Below, one piece after another: positions 1 to 7,989 of a stretch of 64,000 nucleotides of DNA. The DNA is from CBDFNC01 sp965249895 (GTDB taxonomy: Bacteria; Pseudomonadota; Gammaproteobacteria; Enterobacterales; CBDFNC01), in assembly GCA_965249895.1 (NCBI GenBank), contig CBDFNC010000005.1, forward strand, positions 682,001 through 746,000, given 5' to 3'. The notes under the pieces were generated by a model, which was given only the letters and a program-made list of their open reading frames with translations, did no database searches and was not told the DNA's origin. The position numbers were made by a program, and so were the translations under genes. Numbering within the stretch: position 1 is the first letter of the stretch; every line of letters begins with the position of its first letter.

Positions 1-2025
1 TTCAGCTTTCACTCCGTGGAATAAGTTCAATAGCAAATCATATACTGAAGAATGATCTACTGGCTTAGCTAAATAACCACTAATATCAAGATCTTCAGTT
101 TGTTGTATTACTTCACCTTTGTCGTAGCTGGTGATCATGACTATCTTAGGTGGGTAATTTAAATTGAGCTGGTCGCGTATAAGTTGGCAGGTAGTAATAC
201 CGTCCATCTCCGGCATCCGCCAGTCCATCAGCACCAAATGATAAGGCTGCTCCAAACGCTCTGCCAGGGTTAACTTTTTTAAGGCTTCTTTACCGCTTTC
301 GACACAATCCGCGTGAACTCGAAACGAATGAAGCATGTCATATAAGATCTGACGAGCAACCGCGTTATCATCCACAATCAATACTCTTACACTAGACAGC
401 CCATCCACCTCACCTTGGGGAAAACGTGTAGTTTCACACCAACCAACAGTGATATTAAATGTTAAGCAACTTCCTTTGCCGGGCTCACTCTCTACTCGAA
501 TATCGCCGCCCATCAGATTTACCAACTTTTTGCATATGGACAGGCCCAACCCGGTCCCCCCATACTTTCTGGTGGTAGTACCATCGGCTTGAGTAAAGGC
601 ATTAAATAGCCTCTCTACTTGCTCCTTAGTCATACCGACACCAGAATCTATAACCTTAAACTCCAGCTCAATACCAGCACTGTCTCTGTCAAATTGCTTG
701 ATCTCCAATAAAATCTGGCCTTGGTCAGTAAACTTAATCGCATTATTTACTAAATTGGTTAAGACCTGACCCAGCCTCAGCGGGTCACCAACCAGCTGTC
801 CGGGAATACTCGCTGGTACTTTAAATAGAAATTCCAGCCCCTTATCGAATGCTTTTTGCCCGGTAATAGTGGCAACGTTATTAAGCATTTCATCCAGAGA
901 AAACTCCGTTTGCTCAATCTCAAGCTTGCCCGCCTCAATTTTAGAAAAATCAAGAATGTCATTAATAATCCCTAACAAGGCTGTGCCGGCGCCGTGAATT
1001 TTAGCCACATAGTCTTGCTGCTTAGGATTCAGCTCTGTTTGTAAGGCCAGGTAAGCCATACCAATAATGGCATTCATTGGTGTCCTTATTTCATGGCTCA
1101 TATTAGCCAGGAACATGGATTTCACCTCTGCTGCTTCTTCTGCCTGAAACCTTGCCAGCTCCATTTCAGTTTCCGCCTTTTTGCGGATGGTCATATCTCT
1201 TATAAAGACAGTGGCTTGCCAGCTATTAAACAACTCGAAGCTGATGATACCTAACTCAACCGGCACTGAGCTTCCGCCGCGCCTTTTTGCCAGCATCTCA
1301 ACAAAGCGATTGTGCTCGGTAAGCTCAGGATGTTTATTCAGACCTGTACTCAGTAGCTCAAGCAGCTCGGGATCACCCTGTAAGTCCAGCCAGGAAACTA
1401 AGCTTTTCCCCTGAGCCTGTTTTCGGGTATAGCCAAAAATTTGCTCTGCGGCATGATTCCAGTCAGTGACCTTGCCGCTTTCATCTAAACGAATGATTGC
1501 AACCGGAGCTCCATCAACCACAGTACGTGATAGACATTCGCTGTAACTTAGTTGCTCGGTACGTTCCTTAATGGTTTTTTCCAGGTTAAGTTGGTGCTCA
1601 GCGAGCTGTTTATTGCGATCTTTAAGCTCGGCCATCAACTCACTTCGACTGGCCTGACTGAGCATTTCACTCAGTGCTTTTAACTGGAAAGCATCCAGCT
1701 CATTGGGTAACTGAAATTGGCTTTTTACCCAACACCACTCTTTTTGGTGAACAACAATGACATTAGAAAAGAAGCTATTCAGAAAAAGACTCTGTCTTCT
1801 ATGTTCAGGGCAACGAAACGCCATCTCCAGTACGCCCTCATTAACACTCACCTCTATCTGAGGGTTTTCAGTATCAACCAGTTTACGGAGCAGCTCAGCG
1901 CACCCCAATACCAAATGTTCGGAATTTTGTTCTGATAAACCCAACGTATTTACCAGGCGATTTAATTTACGCCTGGCTTCCAATCTGCACAGCTCTGTGT
2001 TTAGAACAAGAGTACCCAATTTCAT
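1..2025 (-). CDS. Hybrid sensor histidine kinase/response regulator (C-terminus beyond window)
   Basis: About 675 codons are visible. An N-terminal region of roughly 180 residues without recognised domain leads into a short coiled coil and a PAS domain (around residues 185-300). The HisKA box MSHEIRTPMNAIIGM has its phospho-acceptor His near residue 310. HATPase_c follows, with N box NLVNNAIKF, G1 DSGVGM and G2 GGTGLGLSICKKL. A receiver domain has IVDD and the phospho-Asp in VLMDWRMPEMDG near residue 600. The frame runs off the left edge, so an Hpt or second receiver may follow. The ATG at 2025 overlaps the TGA of the upstream phosphatase gene (ATGA), which indicates translational coupling. 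It is therefore the output end of the stressosome operon. No membrane segment is visible, so a soluble kinase fed by RsbT is plausible (inference). Confidence 0.93.
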   Translation of the reverse strand, partial: MKLGTLVLNTELCRLEARRKLNRLVNTLGLSEQNSEHLVLGCAELLRKLVDTENPQIEVSVNEGVLEMAFRCPEHRRQSLFLNSFFSNVIVVHQKEWCWVKSQFQLPNELDAFQLKALSEMLSQASRSELMAELKDRNKQLAEHQLNLEKTIKERTEQLSYSECLSRTVVDGAPVAIIRLDESGKVTDWNHAAEQIFGYTRKQAQGKSLVSWLDLQGDPELLELLSTGLNKHPELTEHNRFVEMLAKRRGGSSVPVELGIISFELFNSWQATVFIRDMTIRKKAETEMELARFQAEEAAEVKSMFLANMSHEIRTPMNAIIGMAYLALQTELNPKQQDYVAKIHGAGTALLGIINDILDFSKIEAGKLEIEQTEFSLDEMLNNVATITGQKAFDKGLEFLFKVPASIPGQLVGDPLRLGQVLTNLVNNAIKFTDQGQILLEIKQFDRDSAGIELEFKVIDSGVGMTKEQVERLFNAFTQADGTTTRKYGGTGLGLSICKKLVNLMGGDIRVESEPGKGSCLTFNITVGWCETTRFPQGEVDGLSSVRVLIVDDNAVARQILYDMLHSFRVHADCVESGKEALKKLTLAERLEQPYHLVLMDWRMPEMDGITTCQLIRDQLNLNYPPKIVMITSYDKGEVIQQTEDLDISGYLAKPVDHSSVYDLLLNLFHGVKAE

Positions 2026-2627
2026 GACATAACGACCCTGATTAAAATACAGGTGGCGTCATCATGGAGTTTGGCGAAACGGTGAAATAAACTCGCGGTA
2101 ATTGACTCTAATCGCTGTAACCTATGTTCTTGCAACTCCTCGTCGGAGCCATGTTCAGCAATACCATCTGTCATAAATGCCCAAACCTCATCTTGATTCA
2201 GCGAAGTCTGCTCTTCCCTCAGGTGCGGCAACTCAAGACCAACAATTCCTGGCTGCCCCTCATGATGGGATACTGACTTACCAACCAACAGCAGCCTGGC
2301 GTTACCCACACCTGTATAACGGAGCGTTGCATCTTCCCGGGAAATAAATGCCAACAGCACCGCAGCTCCACGGCTACCTATAAATTCCGCATGTAAGTCT
2401 TGCATAATAGAGCGAATATTCTGCCCGGCCCGCTGGGACAAAAAACATTCCATTGCACGGGCGAGTTGGGCCGCTTCTGAGCCATGGCCCAAAACATCGA
2501 TTATTGCGATAAACCAGCCTGTTTTAAGCTCCACCAGTACAGTGCCATCTCCAATTTCAAACTCACCAAAACAAGGCCGCGTTTCCACTCTATGCTCTAT
2601 ATGATCTATCGCCATTTGCGCCCCCAT
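2022..2627 (-). CDS. rsbX: RsbX-like PP2C/SpoIIE-type phosphatase
   Basis: This 201-residue single-domain protein has SpoIIE/PP2C metal-binding signatures: IIDVLGHGSEA near residue 45 and FMTDGIAEH near residue 150. In known stressosomes RsbX dephosphorylates RsbS and RsbR and so resets the complex after signalling. The length is typical of RsbX and no sensor domain is attached. The start overlaps the end of the RsbT gene by 22 bases, and the stop overlaps the kinase start by 4 bases. An internal ATG at residue 5 could be the real start. Assignment to RsbX rather than another SpoIIE phosphatase rests on the operon context. Confidence 0.9.
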   Translation of the reverse strand: MGAQMAIDHIEHRVETRPCFGEFEIGDGTVLVELKTGWFIAIIDVLGHGSEAAQLARAMECFLSQRAGQNIRSIMQDLHAEFIGSRGAAVLLAFISREDATLRYTGVGNARLLLVGKSVSHHEGQPGIVGLELPHLREEQTSLNQDEVWAFMTDGIAEHGSDEELQEHRLQRLESITASLFHRFAKLHDDATCILIRVVMS

Positions 2628-3022
2628 ACACGTGTACCTTGGCCTGGAGCAGAATCAATTTTAAACTCATCCATCATGCGCTTAACCCCGGGTAGCCCTA
2701 ACCCCAATGTGCCACCGCTGCTATAACTGTCTTTCATTGCTTTATCCAGATCGATAATTCCTGGTCCATTGTCGTGCGCCATAATGTCCATACCGACCCC
2801 GTTGAGAGGGTCACACAGACCAAACCATAACCTTCCCTCACCTGCATACTTGCAAATATTGGAGCCTAGCTCAGACAGGGAGGTGGCAAGTTCCTGGCTC
2901 GATTCTTCAGCAAACCCTTGCTCTTTTGCATAATGATAAATTCTAAGCACCGCATATTTAACGTCATCCTCCCCCCAAATTTGATAACCTTCTCCCGCAA
3001 CCCCTTCTCGCCTGTTAACCAC
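2606..3022 (-). CDS. rsbT: RsbT-like switch-protein serine/threonine kinase
   Basis: This 138-residue protein is a single GHKL/HATPase_c domain: N box SELGSNICKYA near residue 50, G1 HDNGPGI near 83, G2 GTLGLGLPGVKRMMDEF near 104. It belongs to the RsbT/RsbW anti-sigma kinase group. RsbT normally sits captive in the stressosome, phosphorylates RsbR and RsbS on stress, then leaves to activate a partner. In Bacillus that partner is RsbU. No rsbU, rsbV, rsbW or sigB is visible here, so the downstream hybrid kinase is the likely partner, as proposed for Vibrio stressosome loci. The start overlaps the rsbS stop by 8 bases. Confidence 0.92.
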   Translation of the reverse strand: MVNRREGVAGEGYQIWGEDDVKYAVLRIYHYAKEQGFAEESSQELATSLSELGSNICKYAGEGRLWFGLCDPLNGVGMDIMAHDNGPGIIDLDKAMKDSYSSGGTLGLGLPGVKRMMDEFKIDSAPGQGTRVWGRKWR

Positions 3023-3380
3023 TGAGCAGCTCCCTAGCTTGATCTATATCACCAGCGCAACGCAGTCCAGCAGGGTCCAGTCCCATATCCAGCAAGCCAC
3101 GGATCACGCCTGGCCGAAGTCCGACGAGTACGGCAGGTGTGCCCATCATTGCAGCCATTTTTGTGATTTCATTGAGACGATCAAAATCCTCCAGATCCAG
3201 AATACGGGTCATGGAAAGGTCCATTAGCAGACCGCTATATTTGCTGTGATGGAGTAGTGTCAGTAACTGTTGCTGAAACAGGTCCATTGTTTCCGGGTAC
3301 AGTTCCATTTGGAATGTGGCGATCAAGACATCGTGGAGGCCGCTAAGTGTTACCTGTGTACTGGCATCCGACTCACTCAT
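3015..3380 (-). CDS. rsbS: RsbS-like STAS scaffold protein, phospho-serine position replaced
   Basis: This 121-residue protein is a lone STAS domain, as in RsbS, the minimal core scaffold of the stressosome. The fold-defining stretches LLMDLSMTRILDLEDF (51-66) and PAVLVGLRPGVIRGLLDMG are clear. In Bacillus RsbS the phospho-acceptor is the Ser of the motif (V/I)DS after the second strand. Here that motif reads ILDLEDF, so the acceptor position appears to be Leu63. Other Ser/Thr residues are nearby (Ser56, Thr58) but not at the canonical site. It overlaps rsbR by 8 bases upstream. The RsbS call is firm by position and size; loss of the phosphosite is my hand alignment. Confidence 0.88.
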   Translation of the reverse strand: MSESDASTQVTLSGLHDVLIATFQMELYPETMDLFQQQLLTLLHHSKYSGLLMDLSMTRILDLEDFDRLNEITKMAAMMGTPAVLVGLRPGVIRGLLDMGLDPAGLRCAGDIDQARELLSG

Positions 3381-4317
3381 CTCTGTTTAGCCTAGCTCCG
3401 ACATCAGGCAAGGACTGCACATCCAACCCCAGTTTCCAGAAAGCTGATTCTAGCGCTTCCCTTAAGGTTGCACTGGTCATTACATCACCCACATTAATCC
3501 CCAGGTGGACCATGGTTTGAGCAATAGATGGTGAAATCCCCGAGACTAAGCAGGTGCAGCCCATCAAACGGGCCGCCTTAGAGATTTTGATAAAGTGATT
3601 GGCCACCGCCGTATCCACTACCGCAACCCCAGAGATATCCATAATGAATATTTTCGCGCGGCTATCCTTAATCTTCTCCAACACGCTGGACATAATGTCC
3701 TGAGCTCGCTTAGAGTCGATGATCCCCACAATGGGCAACATCAGTATATCTTGCCAAATCTGGGTGACTGGAGTGGACATTTCCAGCAATGCGCGGCTTT
3801 GCTCAGTGATCCTGCGGCCCATGATCCGCGAATAGGTATCAACTACCAGAGTGGTATCCAGGTGCAACAATTTAGTCATAGCTGTGACTATGGCGCTGTA
3901 TTCTTCGCTGTATAAACCGCCGTCATACAACTGCTTGGTGTAGATAATCAAAGAGATATTCATACCGGCAAAATAACTGGTGAGCGAAAGGCCGATCTGA
4001 GCATGCACCTCGCCAACCCTACGCCTTTCTCGAATAAAGTCTTCATCTACGCGAGCTTCAAAAAAAACCTTCCAATAGCTGATTTGCGATTGCTGAACAC
4101 GACGTAAGCGTGCCTTATCATCGAAAAAACGGCTAAAATCGGGTAATTTTTCCAACCAGTTATAAAAATGATCAATATATTGTTCAAGTTTAGGCACCAT
4201 GAGTGTGCCGAATTTTCGTACCAGCTCTAAGTCTGCGTCATTGATCTCATGAAGCCTTAGCAACTCGCCAGCCGTCATTGTGGAAATGTCGCTATCACTA
4301 GAATCATTCATGGTCAT
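3373..4317 (-). CDS. rsbR: RsbR-like stressosome sensor with N-terminal globin domain
   Basis: This 314-residue protein is the first gene of the stressosome operon. Residues about 20-170 form a globin-coupled sensor fold, with VGEVHAQIGLSL placing the likely proximal haem ligand at His105. A linker leads to a C-terminal STAS domain (about 185-295). Both positions equivalent to the Bacillus RsbR phosphorylation sites are phosphorylatable: Ser202 in IIDSKRAQ and Thr236 in VVDTAVANHF. Globin-type RsbR proteins of Vibrio bind haem and are proposed oxygen sensors, so this complex probably senses O2 or a related gas (inference from family). The ATG at 4317 is followed closely by a second ATG at codon 3. 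Confidence 0.92.
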   Translation of the reverse strand: MTMNDSSDSDISTMTAGELLRLHEINDADLELVRKFGTLMVPKLEQYIDHFYNWLEKLPDFSRFFDDKARLRRVQQSQISYWKVFFEARVDEDFIRERRRVGEVHAQIGLSLTSYFAGMNISLIIYTKQLYDGGLYSEEYSAIVTAMTKLLHLDTTLVVDTYSRIMGRRITEQSRALLEMSTPVTQIWQDILMLPIVGIIDSKRAQDIMSSVLEKIKDSRAKIFIMDISGVAVVDTAVANHFIKISKAARLMGCTCLVSGISPSIAQTMVHLGINVGDVMTSATLREALESAFWKLGLDVQSLPDVGARLNRDE

Positions 4318-4634
4318 ACCTTCTTTTATTCAGCGAAAACCACCTGAAACTGACCTCTATTGAGGCGATAGTGATCTTTGTAAATAATAGTAGCTGTCAA
4401 GCAAGCATGCCTTGTTCGCCTGCAACCAAAACGTTGAGGCCAGTGAAGAAACAAAGGGGGGTTATGGACGGAATAAGTTAACTACCTCCGGGTTACTGGC
4501 GGTAGTTCAGTACCAACCCAGGATTAACCCGGGTGGTTGCCGTATATTGTGGAGACTAGAGCAGCAGGCGCCGAGAGGTACCTGCTGAATATGACTAACA
4601 CTTTAGTGTGGTGAACCACAGACCTAAGTAAATA
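4318..4634. other. Intergenic region upstream of the stressosome operon
   Basis: No coding sequence is visible. It must contain the promoter of the rsbR-kinase operon and the 3' end of the trpB transcript. An inverted repeat at 4480-4507 pairs AACTACCTCC with GGCGGTAGTT (one mismatch, 8-base loop). It could be an operator or a hairpin. I see no clear -35/-10 pair. Confidence 0.5.
4562..4587 (-). terminator. Weak hairpin downstream of trpB
   Basis: CAGCAGG (4562-4568) pairs with CCTGCTG (4581-4587) around an 11-base loop, about 50 bases past the trpB stop. No T-run follows on the minus strand, so it is at best a weak or Rho-assisted terminator. Confidence 0.3.
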
Positions 4635-5855
4635 CTAGCGGGTCAAATTTACTCCGTACTGTTCGCCGTAGTTTTCAATGACAAAATCAATATCTTTGTC
4701 ACCTCGACCAGACAAGTTCACTAAGATGCTGCCGCTCTGCTGTTGGGCCAGCTTTAATGCATGTGCTACCGCGTGCGCAGATTCGATGGCAGGGATAATA
4801 CCTTCCAGACGGGAAAGTTCGAAGAAAGCATCGATGGCCTGTTGATCGTTGATATCGCTATAGCTCACCCTGCCCGTATCTTTCAGATAACTGTGTTGTG
4901 GCCCAACCGAAGGGTAATCCAGTCCACTGGCAACGGAATAAACCTCTTCCGGCTCACCGCCTTCATCTTGCAACATATATGATTTAAACCCATGCATAAC
5001 ACCGGGTTTACCTTTGGTGAGGGTAGCCGCATGCTCGCCGGTCACTTCAATATCGCGGCCGGAAGGCTCCACACCGTGCAATTGAACCTGATCATCTTCC
5101 AGGAACGCGGTGAACATTCCAATGGCGTTAGAGCCACCACCAATACACGCCACAATATGCTCAGGCAAACCCTGGGTCATTTCGTTAAATTGCTGTTTCG
5201 CTTCGTTACCCACAATGGACTGAAAGTCACGAATCATCATAGGAAACGGATGGGGTCCAACCACAGAGCCAATACAATAGAGTTGGCTGATGGGATCTTT
5301 TAAATATGCTTCAAATGCAGTGTCCACAGCTTCTTTTAAGGTTTTCCGCCCATGCGTAGCGGGTATCACCTTGGCACCTAATATAGCCATACGGACCACA
5401 TTTGGGTGCTCTTTTTGCATATCCACTTCACCCATATAGATATCGCATTCAAGACCAAGCAAGGCTGCAGCAGTGGCCAGTGCGACCCCGTGTTGTCCTG
5501 CTCCGGTTTCGGCGATCAGTTTCTTTTTGCCCAGCTTCTTCGCCAACAAGGCTTCGCCCAGGCAGTGATTGATTTTATGTGCACCGGTATGATTAAGGTC
5601 TTCACGTTTAAGGTAAATATCTGCACCGTATTTGGCTGACAGGTTTTTGGCATGAAAAATGGGACTGGGACGACCAACATAATGCTTATAAAGGCTTGCT
5701 AACTCGGCGAGGAATTTTGGCTCCTGGCGTATTTCCTCGTAAGCCTTGGTGATTTCATTCATCACTTCCTGTAGTTCTGAAGGGATAAAGCTGCCACCGT
5801 ATTCACCAAAAAAACCATCACTATTAGGTAGTGCATGATCAAAGCTGTTTTTCAT
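4635..5855 (-). CDS. trpB: Stand-alone tryptophan synthase beta-chain-like protein (PLP enzyme)
   Basis: This protein of about 406 residues matches TrpB over its length. The PLP lysine is Lys94 in HTGAHKINH, the catalytic acid is Glu116 in AETGAGQHG, and the PLP-phosphate loop is ACIGGGSNAIG. TrpB condenses indole with serine to make tryptophan. No trpA, trpC or other trp gene is nearby, so this may be an orphan or second TrpB acting on free indole (inference). A GTG 12 bases upstream (5867) also opens the frame, but ATG 5855 is preferred because AGTGAGG lies 6 bases before it and the family N-terminus fits. It departs from E. coli TrpB at GRPSPIFHA, where that protein has GRPTALT. Confidence 0.88.
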   Translation of the reverse strand: MKNSFDHALPNSDGFFGEYGGSFIPSELQEVMNEITKAYEEIRQEPKFLAELASLYKHYVGRPSPIFHAKNLSAKYGADIYLKREDLNHTGAHKINHCLGEALLAKKLGKKKLIAETGAGQHGVALATAAALLGLECDIYMGEVDMQKEHPNVVRMAILGAKVIPATHGRKTLKEAVDTAFEAYLKDPISQLYCIGSVVGPHPFPMMIRDFQSIVGNEAKQQFNEMTQGLPEHIVACIGGGSNAIGMFTAFLEDDQVQLHGVEPSGRDIEVTGEHAATLTKGKPGVMHGFKSYMLQDEGGEPEEVYSVASGLDYPSVGPQHSYLKDTGRVSYSDINDQQAIDAFFELSRLEGIIPAIESAHAVAHALKLAQQQSGSILVNLSGRGDKDIDFVIENYGEQYGVNLTR

Positions 5856-5937
5856 CCTTAGCCTCACTTAACTCACTAATTATTATTGGAATTTTATTTA
5901 ATCAGAAGTTTAGCAATATAGCCAGGCAGACGGCTTG

Positions 5938-6015
5938 ATTGGTCAAGTCCGAGGGTAATACTTTGCAGTAAATCAAAAAATACCAGCTTCTATCAAAAGC
6001 GGGGACGCGCAATAC
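5938..6015. repeat. 3'-tail repeat copy 1 with decayed terminator
   Basis: The segment beginning TTGGTCAAGTCCGAGG and ending near GGGGACGCGCAA is related to 12843-12920. On the minus strand it reads as a decayed hairpin (GCTT/AAGC core) followed by T6, downstream of the PEBP gene. In both places it is the 3' tail of a minus-strand gene, so it may be a mobile or duplicated terminator unit. Confidence 0.45.
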
Positions 6016-6029
6016 GACCCCATCAATAA

Positions 6030-6227
6030 TTTATCGGATTACCTGCATATTCCAGCCCGAGAAAGCTCCTAAACTCAGCCACAGGCGTAACACTCGATAC
6101 AGGTGGTTGGGTAAACCTCGAACGTCAGGGACTGACTCCCTACAAGATTCGTCAAGAGAAACTTGACGAACTAACATCACTTGTGGGGCCAATTTATTGT
6201 ACCCCTCTAGGGAGCTTTACAAGCTAG
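6030..6227 (+). pseudogene. Unrecognised C-terminal ORF fragment
   Basis: An open frame of 65 codons without a start codon ends at TAG 6225. It has protein-like composition (TGVTLDTGGWVNLERQG, then KIRQEKLDELTSLVGPIY). I do not recognise the family. It is convergent with the PEBP gene and overlaps its stop by 4 bases. It may be the tail of a gene whose front was lost. Confidence 0.35.
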
Positions 6228-6782
6228 TTTCGTTTGTATAATGCTTCTATTGTGCTCGAAGCAAGGGAGTTGGCGTTCACCATATAACCAACTAATGCCC
6301 CTGACGCCCCTTCCGGAAAATCTAACTTTTTAGACATAGCGTGAACAGTGAATCGATAGCGATGTGCTCCGTGCCCCCTGGGGAGGACAGGCTCCGCCAA
6401 AACCATTCGCGCCGTAATCATTGTCTATCTGCAAACTACCTTCAGGCGCAAGTTTACCGCTTATGTTGCCTGCATCAGCTGGTAAACTATGTGTATTTTT
6501 AGGGATATTAACTATTTGCCAGTGCCACCAACCACTGCCTGTTGGAGCATCGGGATCATGTACCAAAATAGCGAAGGCCTCTGTACCTTTCGGGGCTCCG
6601 GTCCATGAAAGTGATGGTGATACATTATCGCCAGCGCAACCAAAACCTGTAAACTCTTGGACATTACTCATGAATTCTCCATGAGTAATGTCTGCGCTAT
6701 TCAGCGAAAACGATTCCGCCAGTGCTGTGGTTGGAAAAGCCATAGTTATATGTAATAAAACCAGCCACAACAGAAATAGCAA
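6224..6782 (-). pseudogene. PEBP / YbhB-YbcL (Raf kinase inhibitor-like) protein, frameshifted
   Basis: A signal peptide (FLLWLVLLHITMAFPTTALA) leads into a phosphatidylethanolamine-binding domain with the ligand-site motif LVHDPDAPTGSGWWHW and FGGACPPQG. The frame is lost at a C5 run (6374-6378 on +). With four bases instead of five the protein would read PPQGHGAHRYRFTVHAM and continue to the natural C-terminus SSTIEALYKRN at 6224. A single-base insertion in the homopolymer therefore separates the two parts. It is either a recent pseudogene or a sequencing error. The intact protein would be about 185 residues and periplasmic. Confidence 0.8.
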
Positions 6783-6918
6783 TTATAAAAAATATGAGCT
6801 CTAGCATAATTTAATTTTAAAACCCACCTACTAACATAATACCACTAAGGTTAAAATCATAAATTACACCTAAGCATCTATAAGATGACCAATACTTACT
6901 TACCAACTTGAGTTAACA

Positions 6919-7464
6919 TTAGGTTATTTCCTTACGCACTATACTTAGTGGTTCTATATCCGGCATTGTTTCTAGTATTGTTTTAGTGTCACACCATGGG
7001 TAAGATAGTGTACTTACCCAGCTCATGACCTGGCTAGATAGATCTGGAGTAAGTATAAGCATTTGCTCTATAGTGATAGCTAATTTATTAGCTCGGGCAT
7101 TATTATCACCATCAAAAAACCAATTATACTGACCACACCCCACTCGCACATTTCCACTTTTCTTTTCGCTCATACATACTAACCATTTACATGACAATTC
7201 ATTGTCTTTGTATTCTGCTGTATCGACAAGACAATATGTGTAAACATTTTCATATGTCTGACAAAAGTTCCTGACCAACACATCAGTGATAGCATCTAAC
7301 CCCTCTGTATTCGAAGGGAAAGAGATGCTTTCTGTTTTCATTACCATATTCAAAGTGACTGACTCTGAAAATGCCTTCGCCATAAAATGTGGTCTATTTT
7401 CATCTTTTGCTCTAATGTAACTATGTATTATATTTTGATGTGTACTTTCGATTAAATTTAACAT
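6919..7464 (-). CDS. NTF2-like / SnoaL-like protein
   Basis: This 181-residue protein has no signal peptide. Features such as an N-terminal helix ending FMAKAFSESVTL, the motif GLDAITDVLVRNF, and strands KWLVCMSEKKSGNVRVGCGQYNWFF suggest the cone-shaped NTF2-like fold found in SnoaL-type and unknown-function proteins. No catalytic residues can be assigned. It is minus-strand, AT-rich and isolated like the neighbouring cassette-type genes. The start ATG 7464 has GAAGGTGAAG just upstream. Confidence 0.6.
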   Translation of the reverse strand: MLNLIESTHQNIIHSYIRAKDENRPHFMAKAFSESVTLNMVMKTESISFPSNTEGLDAITDVLVRNFCQTYENVYTYCLVDTAEYKDNELSCKWLVCMSEKKSGNVRVGCGQYNWFFDGDNNARANKLAITIEQMLILTPDLSSQVMSWVSTLSYPWCDTKTILETMPDIEPLSIVRKEIT

Positions 7465-7575
7465 ACTTCACCTTCCATTATGTATTTTATAACCCCCTAT
7501 TTAGGTGAGATATTGTTCAAACAGAAAAAGTCAAGATAATTTTATCCTTCTAAACTTATAGTCAGTTGTTTTCTG

Positions 7576-7896
7576 TTAGCTACTTTTCAATATTGCGGTA
7601 AACTCACTTAATGTACTTTGATAAAATAAGCGTATCAACTTCTCTGTTTCCCGTTTATTTTTATCGATAAATATCTTAAACGTATCTCGTTTTAAAAAAG
7701 GACCAAGAAATCGTCTTCGATTAGACACTTTCACAGATACATCCCATTTACCTTTTTCTAAACTAGAAATTTGTATAGAGGAATCATTAGCAGAAGGACT
7801 TTGGAACATTAGCACTTTCATTACCGATTCTTCTTTCTCATTTTCCCAATGAAAAGAATTGAAAAATAAAATGGCCTCATCTAAATTTGGTTGCAA
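7576..7896 (-). CDS. Hypothetical protein, 5' end probably removed by the IS630 insertion
   Basis: The 106 codons given start at a weak TTG. The open frame continues upstream for about 40 more codons towards the IS630 element with protein-like sequence (PTYCGYYDEEKVQDVPLQPN), so the true N-terminus is probably on the far side of the IS or lost. The C-terminal half is basic (SNRRRFLGPFLKRDTFKIF). I do not recognise a family. The DYDE-rich start and positively charged end resemble small immunity or cassette proteins, but no function can be assigned. Confidence 0.45.
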   Translation of the reverse strand: MQPNLDEAILFFNSFHWENEKEESVMKVLMFQSPSANDSSIQISSLEKGKWDVSVKVSNRRRFLGPFLKRDTFKIFIDKNKRETEKLIRLFYQSTLSEFTAILKSS

Positions 7897-7989
7897 CGGT
7901 ACATCCTGAACCTTTTCTTCGTCGTAATAACCACAATAAGTAGGTGAGCATAAGTTTTCAGAGCTGCTCCCTGTTTGTTTTTTATGCAG

